A DNA stretch of 64,000 bases from contig CM062815.1 of the NCBI GenBank assembly GCA_031772625.1, positions 115,824,989-115,888,988 of the forward strand. Reading direction: 5' to 3'. This stretch comes from Pinus tabuliformis. Lineage: Eukaryota > Streptophyta > Pinopsida > Pinales > Pinaceae. Positions 42,310 through 54,420 of the stretch are shown piece by piece. Within the stretch, counting starts at the first letter, position 1, and each line of letters begins with the position of its first letter. Below the pieces are notes generated by a model. It ran no database searches, was not told the origin of the DNA, and saw only the letters and a program-made list of their open reading frames with translations. Position numbers and translations under genes: made by a program.

Positions 42310-43501
42310 AATTTGGTACCGAAGGACAGGTGGTTCCCTAAGGCTTTGATCTTTGGCCTAGGGAAAAGTGTCCAAAAAGAATTTTTATCTCTCCTAAAGT
42401 GACTTTATATTTTTTATAAAGTCAAATCTAATTTAAAAGTGACTTTAAGTGATAAAGTTACTAAAGTCTAATTTTAAAGTGACTTTATTAAAGTCAATGT
42501 AAAATTAGAAAGGAAAAGTGACTTTGGAAATAAATGACTAAGTGGGTCTTTATTAAAGTGGGGTGAATTAAAAAATAGAAAGTGAGATTTAAATGAGCAT
42601 TTAATCTCAGCCCTAGATCTCAATCTATTTCAACCATTGGATTTAGGGATCATCCAAAAGTCACTTAGGGTTAGATTAAAGGAGGAAAAGGAAGAAAAGG
42701 TCATTCATTCTTTCATGAGCAGATTGAGAGAAGGAGAGCAAGAGAGCAAAGGAGATTTCTGGATAGGGAGGAGAAGGAGACAGCAGCTTGGCACACATTC
42801 CAAGGCAACAGTTTAGCAAATCCGTACAGCTGAGTTAGCACACAATGAAAGGCAAATTTTGGCACGATTTTCTAGAAATCCGTACAACTGTTTGCACAGA
42901 AATCGAGGAGAAGTTTGCACAGAAATCAAGAAGCAGTTTGCTGACACATTTTCCAAGGAAATCCGTACAGCATATTGTTGTTTTTTTGCACGCAAATCGA
43001 GGTCCGTACAGCATATTTATTGCAAGCCATACAGCAGCATTTAAGGCTGAAAGTGGGCACGAAAATCGAGGAGGCCATATAGCATTTATTGCTGTCATGT
43101 TTTGTTGTTTGCTAGTATTTTCTAGTTGGCTGTGAGGCACGAAAAATGAGATAAGTTGTAAAATTTGCTTGCTGATTTTTGTTGAATATTTCTCACTGTA
43201 AAAGCATTTTTCAGAAATAAGAAAGAGCTCTCGAACTGGTTTTCCCCAAGAGTTGTAAGAGGTTTTTCCAGGGTCACATTGACCAAAAATAACTGTGTTC
43301 AAATGTGTTAAATGGCTATTTGTACCTGCTGATTTTTATTTCTGCATTTTCCAGCATTCTGTAAAATTTCCAGAATTTGTGTTTTCAGCAAAAATTTATT
43401 TTTTTAGTTGTTGAATGTATGGATATGGAAAAGGGCATTTAACTAAATGGGAGAAATAAGGTGAAATTGAAAACCGGGGTGGGAAATGAGAAATTTTTAC
43501 A
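42304..43501 (+). repeat. Family A 3' LTR (1198 bp)
   Basis: TGTTGAAATTTGGTACCG...TTTTTACA. It has a different arrangement of AATCCGTACA units (about 42820-43020) from the other copies. It is the most diverged family A LTR of the plus-strand copies. Confidence 0.9.
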
Positions 43502-43811
43502 AGGCTAAGATCCAAGAAACCTTCTAGTTTGAAAATGAAAATTCTGTTTTGCATTGAATTTTAAATTCCAAGAAATTTCCACATAGTCTTCCATCCATTC
43601 CTTTGGGTGTTATCTTTTGAAATATTTCCATCACTAATACTACTTTAAATTCTCCTCTTTATAAAAAATAATTAGTGCAACCTAATGCTACCAAAAATAA
43701 GAAAAATGACAATGCCTCTAAAAACAGGATTAGATGAACCTCCAAACCTCAAGAGATGTCAACACTACAACACACACACACACACACACAGATACATATA
43801 CACATACATAA

Positions 43812-43851
<40 letters not shown>

Positions 43852-43937
43852 TAGTCCTCCATCCCTTTCTTCAGGCGTGGTTTTTTATCTCTATTTCAAA
43901 TTTGTATTGGTTTTAACTTCTATTTTCCAAAAGAAAC
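43502..43937. other. Intronic spacer with (CA)n(TA)n microsatellite
   Basis: No gene. A CA run followed by a long TA run spans about 43770-43848. Confidence 0.7.
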
Positions 43938-44632
43938 CAATGTCTATATCACTTTCCTAGAAACGCTTGAAAAACATTTCAGGGCACAATAACAATTTTA
44001 GGTGTTTTGTCCCAAAAGCATTCTGAGGTCAGAAATACTTTATTTACTTTGGCAGCAACGCGGGAAGCATTAAAAACAACCTAAAGAATAACATAATAAA
44101 CCAGACACCTTTATTTTGGCATTTTAAAACCGAACTCCATCAAATATGAATAAGAAAATGAATAAGGGCACGGCCATAACAGCCCTATCCACAATAAGAA
44201 CATGATGCCAGTGAGTGCTCTGTCAATGATGAGACAAGAAAATGCAAACATGAGTCCATAATGAAACTTTAAAAGGCCAATTTCTAGATCACTTTCCTGG
44301 AAAACATATCAGTTCCTAAAAACTGATTTTCAGTATTTTGTTCCAAAAACATTTTGGTGCAAGAAATGATTTATTTACAGCGGCAAAAACATATTGGGGC
44401 AAGAAATGCTTTATTTACAGTGGCAGCAAATAGGGGAAGCATTCACAACAACTTCATAGAATAACATAATAAACTAGCCACCTTTATTTTGGCATTTTAA
44501 AACCTAATTCCATCAAATATGAATAAAAAATGGACAAGGACATAGCAATAGCAGCTCTACCCACAATAATGGCAGATGCTACTGAGTTGTCCATGATGGG
44601 CCAAGTAAATACAAACACAAGCCCATAATGAG
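43938..44632. repeat. 340-bp tandem duplication in CCT6 intron
   Basis: Units 43938-44277 and 44278-44632 share TTTATTTTGGCATTTTAAAAC, CCATCAAATATGAATAA and other blocks in the same order, diverged by many substitutions and small gaps. No coding potential. Confidence 0.8.
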
Positions 44633-45070
44633 TTCCCTGTTGAAAGATTATTATATGCTATTAAAAGGTTTGTCATGCTTTTTCTCCACAGTTTCATATA
44701 TCATATTTGGAAGACATGAAACAGTCAGACGTGAATTGCAATAAATCTAGTCAGATCCTGGAATTCTTCCATGGGGCAAAACCCAAACAATCTGGCCCAA
44801 AACACAAAATAACTGATTTGGTTCGATGATTCACATTATACTATAACTCCTAGACAACAAACAAACAAAAAATCTCAGATTGATCATGAAGCTAAAGCTC
44901 AACATACATTCACATGACATAAATCTCTAAGTTAATTATCATATACATGAATAAAGGGGAAGAAAGATAATAAAACCAGCCTGGCATTAAAAAACCATAT
45001 CACTAAATTTTTCGTGCGATAAAAAGCACTAAAAATTCTACTTCAAGGTTTTAGAAGAATAATTACTCAC

Positions 45071-45118
45071 CGCATTCACAACAATGTCAGTTAATTGATC
45101 TGCAAGAGATTCATAGAG
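45071..45118 (-). CDS. CCT6: CCT6 (TCP-1 zeta) exon, second visible
   Basis: A 48-bp exon encoding LYESLADQLTDIVVNA, a conserved segment of the CCT zeta subunit. It has a consensus minus-strand acceptor (TGTGTAG, just above 45118) and donor GTGAGTAA (from 45070 down). Both ends are phase 0, so it joins cleanly to the exons on either side. No stop or frameshift is present. It follows the 152-bp exon after a 180-bp intron (45119-45298). Confidence 0.85.
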
Positions 45119-45298
45119 CTACACAACCAACAGATGATATCAGTTAAAAATATAAACAAAATATGAATAAAGCTAAAATTGTTTTACCAGTAACTAATCC
45201 TTCCAGAAAGGCAATTAATAAACGATGTAACCCAACTAAAAATAGCAAGGTGGTTTTAAAAAATTCAACAAAATTTAAAAACAATGTATTCAACATAC

Positions 45299-45450
45299 CT
45301 TTGTCCTAAGAGTTGTCCTTGCTACCATTTTCAACATCTCCTTGTCAGGGGCTTCCTCCATAAGAACTGAGGTTTTGAATTTCTCAAGAAAATCCAATGT
45401 AGCTCTTTTTGCAATATCAAATCCATCCACTAGCACACGTGGGTGCATTC
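45299..45450 (-). CDS. CCT6: CCT6 (TCP-1 zeta) exon, first visible
   Basis: A 152-bp exon encoding about 50 residues, starting MHPRVLVDGFDIAKRA and ending KMVARTTLRTK, typical of the CCT6/TCP-1 zeta apical-intermediate junction region. Its first two bases complete a Gly codon (phase 1). The acceptor AAATTTCAG precedes it (45451 upward) and the donor GTATGTTG follows (45298 down). It is uninterrupted and under apparent coding constraint. Exons for the N-terminal part should lie at higher coordinates, beyond the Copia element at 45740-52478, but I found none in the window. Confidence 0.88.
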
Positions 45451-45739
45451 CTGAAATTTCTCTCATAGTTGTAAGATAAATTGAATTTTATTTGAATAAG
45501 TTGCACACTAATCAACTTCAACCTTACCATAACTTATTGAGATTAACTTATGAAGGACATCACAATGCTATAGTTCAGTTGAGAGCTAGGAGAAAGTAAA
45601 ATTATAATGAACTAATCCTAAAAAGAGCTTAGAGTTGATTGATACAAAAGGATGAAGGGTGCAAGCCACACCGTTCTAGTCTTAATCTAAGTGGAATACC
45701 ATCTCTATGCAAAACTTATGTCAAATAGACGAACAATTA

Positions 45740-46724
45740 TGTTAATTTTAAATAACAATGGTATGTTCTATGCTCAATTTCCAAATTAGCAATCACATTA
45801 ACATGATAATAAATGCAAATGGAACATAAATAAAAAGCATAAGACAAACCAAAACAATAGGACACAAGATGTGGTGCATGCCAGGGACAAACCCCAATGT
45901 GGGGAAACCCTGTGATCAATTCTTCTTATTATTCTTCAAAAGTTCAGCAGAGAGAGAAAGTACAATATACAAAATTCACTTGCCCAAATACAGTCAAATC
46001 TGTCCAGTCAAACTGCAGTCAACAGGATGCCCTAACCAGAAAGTCGACGCTGGTCAAAACAGCAGAATTATTCCTCCAAATCCGCTCAGTCGAACCCAGT
46101 CAATTCCGCCTCCAATGATAGTCTGAATCAACCCAAAACAGTCCCAAAAAATATCAGTCAAACTCGGTCAATGCAAAGTCAAACCTGCGGTCAACACTGG
46201 TCAAACAGCTCAGAATGCCTCGATTTCTGTGCCCAGAAATGTGGCCTGCCCAAACAGAATTTCTCCAAGGAAAATTGCAGTCAAACAAGGTCAACTGCTG
46301 CCCAGTCAACGTTGGTCAACCCTTCTGCAATTCGGTCAACGCATAAAACAGAAAATTACAAACTTGTCCTTCGCACGTGTGGAGGAGAGAGGCTGCCCAG
46401 AAATCCGTACACCCAATCAGATGAGGAGAGAGAGATATGTGAGTGATCAATGATGTCCAAATGAGGTAGATGCACCTTCTATTTATATGCAACGTTGAGG
46501 ATGAAAAGATGTCTTTTGGGCTCCTGAGCCTACATTAGTTTGTTGGCCAACCTTGACAATTTGTCCATAATAGAAATAAATTCATAATTCCATTTATACA
46601 TGTCAGAATGAGATGATTTTTAGATCAATCCTACACCTCTCAGAAAGAGGAATCCAATAAAAATATCAGTTTCATCATATGAGCTGTCCAAGGTGGAGTT
46701 CGGCCTTAGTTGCCAATTTTAACA
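45740..46724 (-). repeat. Family C 3' LTR (985 bp)
   Basis: TGTTAATTTTAAATAAC...CCAATTTTAACA on the plus strand. A minus-strand TATAAATAG box is near 46485, and more than fifteen GTCAA motifs at 45990-46340 lie downstream of it in the transcribed direction. Confidence 0.92.
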
Positions 46725-47363
46725 CTCACTCTCAACTAGGGAGAACTTCGCCTGCCAAATCATCTGTCAATCTGTACCATCTCTGACATCGCTGTTATAC
46801 TCTGCTTTGCTGAACCATGAAGAAATAATGAAGAAGAAATGATCGAGAGTGTGTCATACCACTCTCCACTGACCTGAAGTCAGTTTACAATGATCGAGAG
46901 TGTTTCATACCATTCTCCACTGACCCAAAGTCGGTCTCCAATGATCCCAGATCAATATCAAACCTCTTATCATAGGGAGTACGGTAGTACACGATGCGTC
47001 CATCGGTAGTACCATGGTTCCTATCCTCATTTCCCTAATCATTGGCGAGATGAGAGGTACTTCCCATGAGTCCCAGACGACATGGGTATGATGTATCGGC
47101 AGGAGAAGGTGAACCACTCATCCTGCTCATATGCCATAGGAGAAGGTGAACCACTCATCCTATGCATATCTCAATCATCATGGGGTATCACAAGGGAAGG
47201 TGAACCACTCACCCTGAACATCGCGCACCAATTGGGGAAGGTGAACCACTCACCCTATGGTCGCTCATCGCTCCAAGAAGTACCCCAAGCCCCCCGGAGC
47301 TCCCAGATCTCACTCTCCAAATCAAACGGGACCCTCATAAGAGGGTCTCTCCACGACTCCAAG
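46725..47363 (-). repeat. Family C 3' untranslated region with two tandem arrays
   Basis: Between pol and the 3' LTR. A 51-bp unit (ATGATCGAGAGTGTGTCATA...) is duplicated at about 46839-46940. GAAGGTGAACCACTCATCCT and close variants occur four times at about 47103-47253, spaced 38-55 bp. The polypurine tract complement CTCACTCTCAACTAGGGAG (46725-46743) adjoins the LTR. Confidence 0.75.
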
Positions 47364-50300
47364 TCATTCACAGAACATTAAGAATTTGACCTTCCCCGGG
47401 GGCTTTGTACGAATATTTGCGACCTGATCATTAGTCCCAATATGACACATCCTTATTGCTCCCCATTGTACCATATTCCGGATAAAGTGGTACCTGATAT
47501 CAATATGCTTGGAGCAATCATGAAACACGGGATTCTCATAAAGATGAATCCCACTTTGGTTGTCGCAGAAGATCACAGTGGTATCCAACACATGTCCAAA
47601 CAGCTCACTAAAGAGCTTCCTCAACCAAACAGCTTCACAGGAGGCCATACTAGCAGCAATATATTCAGCCTCAGTGGTGCTCAAAGCAACCAATTTTTGC
47701 TTCCTGCTCATCCAGGATATCGAAGCAGAACCTAGAGAGAAGCAACATCCAGATGTGCTCTTACGATCCACCACACTGCCAGCCCAGTCAGCATCAAAAT
47801 AACCATGGAGCCTCACATTCCCGACAGTGTATCTCAGTCCATAGGTGATTGTGCCCCAAAGATATCTCAAAATATTCTTGGAAGCAATCCAATGTATGTG
47901 ATTAGAATCGACCATAAACTGACTCAATGTGTTCACTGCAAAGCATATGTCCAGACGAGAGTTCACCAAGAACATCAAGGCCCCCATAAGTTGACGATAC
48001 TCAAAAGGATTTCCCAAATCGGGCCTAGCAGCACTTCCGCATAACTTCATGAAGTTAATTTCCATCGAAGTAGTCACGGACTTGCAGTCCACCATCCCAA
48101 ATCTTTCAAGTAGCTACACGACATATTTTCCTTGAGAAAGGAAAATATCACCTGGCTTTTGCCAGACCTCCAACCCTAGTAAATAATACATCAGTCCTAG
48201 GTCCTTCATTTCAAACTCGGAAGCCAGCTCCTTACATTGATAAATGAGAGGGTCTGCACCTATCAAAAAGAGATCGTCCACATAAAGTACCAAGATGAGA
48301 GGTCTATCATTCTCAACCTTAAAGTAAAGGTTCAGATCAACTTCACTTCTTGTAAAACCCAACTTCATTAGATAGTTGTCGATCCTCTCATACCAAGCCT
48401 GGGGTGCTTGCTTCAACCCATAGAGGGCTTTCTTCAACCTGCATAAATGTCTGATGCTCTTGAACTTTGAATACCTCGGGTTGTTCTACATAGACTTCTT
48501 CCTTAATTGAACCATGCAAGAAGGTGATTTTGACATCCATCTGGTGTAGGTTCCATCCTTGCGAGGAAGCACGGGCTATAATCGCACGGATGGTGGTATA
48601 TCGGACAACTGGAGCAAATATCTCATCGTAATCCACACCTTCCTTTTGAGAGAATCCTCGAGCAACAAACCTGACCTTGAACTTTTCAGCGCTTCCATCA
48701 GCTCCATGCTTGATCTTGTAGATCCATTTCAAGGTGACAATGGAATTGTCCTTGGGTCTAGGGACCACATCCCAGACATCATTCTTCATAATCGACTCAC
48801 ACTCTTCGTTCATAGCATCCTCCCAAACTTGGTGCTTCACAGCATCTTTGAATGTGCGAGGATCAGATTGAACAATGCTGCTCATTGCATCTAGGCACAC
48901 CCTTGGTACCTATTCGACTTCTTACTTTCATGAAAAGTTTCCCTTGGAGCAATATGATTCTCGGCATCTTTGAGAGTTTCCCTAAGCCATGAGGGTCTCC
49001 TTTTTTTGGAGGAGGGCTCATGGGGAAGTGGATCAATGGGATCCATTGGTCCTTCAACATCGAGCATCGACTCATCCTGCGATTCTCCCTGCTTTCCTGA
49101 ATATGCTTCTTTGTCCTTCCTTGGAATAGGAAGGTTACTAATCTTCCCAAGGGCAACATCTTCATCGAAGGTGACATCATGACTTATCTCCACTTCTCTT
49201 TGACCAGACACAGATTTTATATGCCTTTGAAGTTTCACAATAGCCCACAAATGTTCCTTTCTTCCCAGATGCATCCAATTTGCTTCTCTTTTCTTTCGGC
49301 ACATGAAAATATACGGGGCTACCAAAAATTCTAAAGTGAGAAACATAAAGTTTCTTACTAGAGAAAACTTCTTCAGGAGTTTTGGAGTCCAACACTTGAT
49401 GAGGGCATCTATTTTGAACATACACAGTAGTGTTGGCAGCTTCCCCCCATAAGAACTTCGGAAGGCTTTGATCATGAAGCATGGCACAAGTGGCTTCTAT
49501 AATATAACAGTTTTTCCTTTTAGCAACACCATTTTGCTCAGTAGTATATGCGGTAGTAGTCTCCCTCTTAATGCCAGCTTCCCTACAATAGTCATTGAAC
49601 TCATTTGATTCATATTCGGTTCCATTATTGATCCTTGATATTTTGATCTTCCCTGTTTGATTTCCGACCAAGGTTTTGAAAGAACGAAACCATGTGAGCA
49701 CTTCATCCTTCTTCAAAAAATAAAGCCAAGTTTTGCGAGAGAAATCATCCACAAAGATAGCATAATATAAATAACCTCCCAAAGATGTCATAGGCAACAT
49801 ACCAGATAGATCAGAATGAACCAATTGCAGAAATGTAAGTAGTCTTGCTATCACTTGAGGGAAATGGTCCCCTTGTATGTTTTCCTTCAACACATCCCTG
49901 ACAAACACCTTCATGTTCTACTTTAAATTCGGGCATACCTATCACTATCTTCCTCATATCGGTTAGAGCCTTATAATGTAGGTGAGAAAACCTCCAATGC
50001 CATAATTCGGATTGAAGAGATGTGTTGCATGACATAGCTCCTAATGGGATTCTTTCAACTTGATATAGGCTATCAACCATGAATCCAAGAGTAAATGCTT
50101 CTTTGAAATTCCTTTTCCAAACACGTACCTTTCCATCGATGAATGCCACCTTGAATCCTTTATCTTCCATCGTGGAGATAGATATCAGGTTCTTCATTAG
50201 ATCAGGTACATATAGTACTTTTTGTAGATGAATGGTGTTACCTTGATTCAATTGAAGAGAAACATTCCCAACTCCCTTCACGAGATAGGTGGCATTGTCT

Positions 50301-51376
50301 CCAAGAATGATTTCCAAATTTGTATCATTTTCTATCAGATTTGAAAGAGCTTCCTTATACCCAGTAAAGTGCCTTGAGGCACTACTATCAATCAACCAAT
50401 TTCCCAAGGTATCCGGTGGAGAGGCAGTAGAGAGGGCATATATACGATAACATTATTTTTGCTTGTTATCTACAACATTAGATTCATCATACCTGGAGTT
50501 TCTTGATCTTTTGGGAGGTCGACCATTTCCATGTTGAGTAGCAGGAGCGTTCCTTTTTCCTTTGTTGTTGAATTTTCCATTCCTTTGATTGTTGTTGCCC
50601 CTGAAATTGTTGTGGTTCTTGTTGTCATCATCCCAATGAGTATCCCTTCTATTAAGACACTCCCTAGCATACTCACCAAACCTGTTACAAATGAAGCATA
50701 TTCCCTTCCTTCCATCTTTGAATCTTGGTCTTCCGACATTGCTTCTTTGAACCTGCATTGTTATTTTTTTTAGCATGAGCGGAGAATGCAGTAGGTTCAT
50801 TCCTATTTGAAGGCATGTCTCTCTCCATCATCATCCTTGTTTCTTCTTGAGTACATCTAGTCAACAATTCATCAAAATCTAGAATCTTGTCATTGTTGAG
50901 GATAGTGGTGTTGAACACATGCCATTCACAAGGGAGACCACCAAGGGCAATGAGAGTGAGCTCCCTATCAGCAATAACTTCTCCAATTGAAAGATCATTT
51001 TTTATCTCGGTAATCCTCATGAAGTAGGATTGGATATCTTCACCTCTTCCCTTCTTTATGTCCTTTGGACTTGGATTGCATTGCTAACTTTGAACATGCC
51101 AACCAACCTGTCATAAATCTCCTTAGAATCAGAGATGTATGCAACCAAATGTCTGTTAATAGAATCCCTAATGATCTTCTTTGCTTTGACTTTACCTTTC
51201 TTGTACTTTGTCTTAGCAGCAGCCGATGCATTTGAAGGAGGTTCAGTAATCTTTCCCTGCACATAGTCCATAACATCCTACTCTTCCAAAGTCAAATCAA
51301 GAGACATCTTCCATGCATGATAATCAGACTTATCATTGAGCTTGTCATCAAGTTTGAAGTAAGATGCGAAGGCCAT
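47364..51376 (-). pseudogene. Copia family C gag-pol, inactive
   Basis: Starts at the ATG at 51376; a TAG follows at 51280-51278. The zinc knuckle (50698-50657) reads CFICNRFGEYAREC, with Glu replacing the zinc-binding His. Protease has DSSAS (D at 50389) for DSGAS. Integrase has HSDLSG (D at 49812), but the second catalytic Asp is Asn (RINNGTEY, 49629) and the catalytic Glu is Lys (VAKRKN, 49521), exactly 36 residues apart as expected. RT keeps YVDD (48284-48273). RNase H motifs (DADWAGS, STTEAEY, CDNQSG) precede the end at 47364. Frames are broken near 49910, 48900, 48440 and 48114. The domain order proves Copia; no activity is expected. Confidence 0.88.
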
Positions 51377-51461
51377 TGTGTCTTGTCCTTGTCCAACAAG
51401 TCTCAGTGATTGTTCTTTTCACTCTTGCTTGGGCTTTGTCTTCATCTCAACTCTGATACCA

Positions 51462-52478
51462 TGTTAATTTTAGATAACAATGGTATGTTCTATGCTTAAG
51501 AGCAATTTACTTCAATTTTTCTTATTAGCCCAATATAAAATTTCCAGATTAGCAATCACATTAACATGATAGTAAATGCAGATAGAACATAAATAAAAAG
51601 CAGAAGACAAACCAAGACAAGAGGACACAAGAAGTGGTGCATGCCAAGGACAAACCGCAATGTGGGGAAACCCTTTGATCAATTCTTCTTATTATTCTTC
51701 AAAAGTTCAGCAGAGAGAGAGAGTACAATATACAAAATTCACTTGCCCAAATAAAGTCAAATTTGTCCAATCAAACTGCAGTCAACAGGATGCCCCAACC
51801 AAAAATTCAACCATGGTCAAAACAGCAGAATTATTCCTCTAAATCTGCTAGGTCAAACCCAGTCAATTCGGCCTCCAAGAATACTCTGAATCAACCCAAA
51901 ACAGTCCCGAAAATATCAATCAAACTCGGTCAATGCAAAGTCAAACATGCAGTCAAATAGCTCAGAATGCCTCCATTTTTGTGCCCAGAAATGCAGCCTG
52001 CCCAAACAAAATTTCTCCAAGGAAAATTGCAGTCAAACAAGGTCAATTGTTGCCCAATCAACGCTAGACAACCCTTCTACAATTCTGTCAACGCATATAA
52101 CAGAAAATTACAAACTTGTCCTTCACTTGTGTGGAGGAGAAAGGCTGCCCAAAAATCGTACACCCAATCAGATGAGGAGAGAGAGAGATATGTGAGTGAC
52201 CAATGATGTCCAAATGAGGTAGATGCACCTTCTATTATATGCAACGTTGAGGATGAAAAGACGTGTCTTTTGGGCTTCTGAGCCTACATCAGTTTGTCCG
52301 CCGACCTTGACAATTTGTCCATAATAGAAATAAATTCATAATTCTATTTATACATGTCAAAATGAAATGATCTTTAGATTAATCCTACACCTCTCGGAAA
52401 GAGAAATCCAACAAAAATATCAACTTCATCATATGAGTTGTCCAAGGTGGAGTTTGGCCCTAGTTGCCAATTTTAACA
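51462..52478 (-). repeat. Family C 5' LTR (1017 bp)
   Basis: TGTTAATTTTAGATAAC...CCAATTTTAACA, next to the primer site complement. Same GTCAA-rich block as the partner LTR (about 51755-52095). Confidence 0.92.
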
Positions 52479-52483
52479 AATTA

Positions 52484-54408
52484 TCTATTGATAAAACAAA
52501 GCTTTTCCACAAATTCCTCCAAATAACCCAACAACTGAGTATTCCCAACAGCATAGTGGAGCTTTTATATATTAGGATCAACGTAGTATTAAATAAATGT
52601 GCATACACAAGAGTATAATTACTCAAGGACAAGAGAAAAACATAAAGATAACTTGATATTATTAAGGATGGGTTATAACTTATATTTCAATAGCTGAGTA
52701 TGAGAGAAACAATGTCATGTACCTCTACAACTATGACACTGCCTCATTACATTAAGACAATACTTGAACTAAATCTAGCTTAATATTATTATAGCATGTT
52801 ACTTTATTAACTTAAATCACTTAACACTATTAAACACCTAAATCTAAAGTGTTAAACTATATTAATATATCAATACATCACCATATGACCATTATACTAA
52901 GCAAACACTACCAAGTAGTAGTAAGATTAAATGGCAATGCTTTTGAACGCTTGAGGCCTATAAATAGTCACAATATCACAACATTTACACATATTACACC
53001 TCCCTCTCGGATACCTAACCTTCCGAAAATTAGTCTCAGTATAAGGCTCCTTCGCAAACATTGCCTTTAAAACACCAGCAAAAAGCATTGCAATCATATG
53101 CTCACAAACATGTCCAATCAAGTTTATCTCCAAATGAAACCAATTTGGAGATGACATTCAAATAATAAGCATCATCAACAAGGATAAATGGTCATCAGTT
53201 TACCAATAACAAGCAAAGGGAGGCAATTTAAAAACACCAGTACTAGTAAACAATCTAATATCAAGCAATGCTCTATGTGTAACCTATATGGAAGATCAAA
53301 TTCAAGCACCAAGGATTCTTAGGATGACTCAAGAATTTTGCCTCTAGTAAATAGCGTTTTCAATCATTAATGTCGAATTCTAGCATGGTTGTGTAAAATT
53401 TCAATGCCCGTACCTAAATAAGCAAATGGACGCACTCACAAGCATTCATTGTTACTTGTTATTTTGAGTAATTGGGTTGAACCTAATGGTAACATCATGC
53501 TTGCCAAGCCAATAACCCAAGTTCCATTCACTATAGCCATGAAAGTAACTAGTTTTATGTGCATTGGTCTCTCCTTCCAAAAATTCCAGCAAATCCCATC
53601 AAGATCACTACTTCCCAATAAACATAGGTAGTTAATTGCCTCGTGAACTAGCAAAACAAAGAAGTTCTTCCTCTTGTATCATTATATTAGACCTAATGTC
53701 AACGTCATGGTAACATCATGCTTGACAAGCCAATGACCTAGGTTCCATTCACTATAGGCATGAAAGAAGCTAGTCTTATGCAAAATGGTCTAGTCTTCCA
53801 AAATTGTTCACAAAAATATTTAAGATCCTTTAAGGTGCATATGATGGAAATATGTCACACTTGCCCTGCTAGTTACCCAAATTCTATACCCTATAGATGC
53901 ATGAGAGAAAGTTTACTAATATCTTTCAAAGGTACACATACCTAGATCCAGGGTACACAAATTGGTTATCAACACACTTTCCCTATACCAAGTACCAATA
54001 AGGGAACATACCCTATCATACACCACATTAAAAGGTATAATCCCTGAGGTAATCTCGCATCACTTCAACCTCTATATTGTCATGCTGAGGCTTTTCGGCC
54101 TTCTGAGGCTTTGATAGAGGTTTAGTACTTAAGGCTTCGGCCCTCCTGCAACAATCAACATAATCTTGGCTACAAACTTCAAATTGCTCTTAAACTTTGA
54201 TGGCGTGTCATGAACTTCAATTTAGCATATATAAAAAGGTCTCTTATTTTCTATGTTTTCTGCTCTACCACAGAAAATAAAACAAGAAGCAAACCTAAGG
54301 CCTTTCAACCTCGTACAAACAGACAACTTGTGCTTCACAACTTCTCTCCAACGTCTGACCTCAAGTACTTTGTCTTCCTTAAAGTTTCTTTGGCTGCTTT
54401 TTATCCTC
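52484..54408. other. AT-rich spacer, no recognised gene
   Basis: About 1.9 kb without a supportable gene. A repeated phrase CTAATGGTAACATCATGCTTG...CCATTCACTATAG occurs at about 53483-53540 and 53708-53760. The minus frame 52927-53157 has a Cys pair run (CNMCKCC) but no recognisable family. The right end is probably leader of the LTR element whose primer-site complement is GCTCTAATACCA (54409-54420). Confidence 0.4.
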
Positions 54409-54420
54409 GCTCTAATACCA

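Larger units (their letters stand above)
40621..43501 (+). mobile_element. Copia family A fragment (RT-RNase H and 3' LTR) in CCT6 intron
   Basis: Begins abruptly at the sequence equivalent to position 3180 of the first copy, so everything upstream of the RT is missing. It retains RT, RNase H and the 3' LTR. Multiple stops show it is dead. It lies on the strand opposite to CCT6. Confidence 0.9.
38993..45070 (-). other. CCT6: CCT6 intron (about 6.1 kb) holding a Copia fragment
   Basis: Lies between consensus donor GTGAGT (45070-45065, minus) and acceptor TTTTTGCAG. It contains a truncated family A Copia element (40621-43501), a 183-bp dimer, a 340-bp tandem duplication and a TA microsatellite. 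Flanking exons join in frame (phase 0). The Copia piece is antisense to CCT6. Confidence 0.75.
45740..52478 (-). mobile_element. Complete Copia family C retrotransposon (6739 bp), inactive
   Basis: LTRs 45740-46724 (3') and 51462-52478 (5'), flanked by the perfect duplication AATTA (45735-45739 and 52479-52483). Primer site complement CTCTGATACCA at 51451-51461. Gag-pol remnants run on the minus strand from 51376 to 47364. The LTRs have diverged and the left one has lost about 45 bp near its start, so it is an old insertion. It would lie in the upstream CCT6 intron if that gene continues to the right. Confidence 0.92.

Noticed and set aside
51451..51461. tRNA gene at TGGTATCAGAG sites
   Set aside because: Only about 12 bases complementary to the tRNA 3' end occur, always at an LTR edge; these are primer binding sites.
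52927..53157. 76-codon frame with Cys cluster
   Set aside because: No splice context, homologous copy or recognised family; could be chance.
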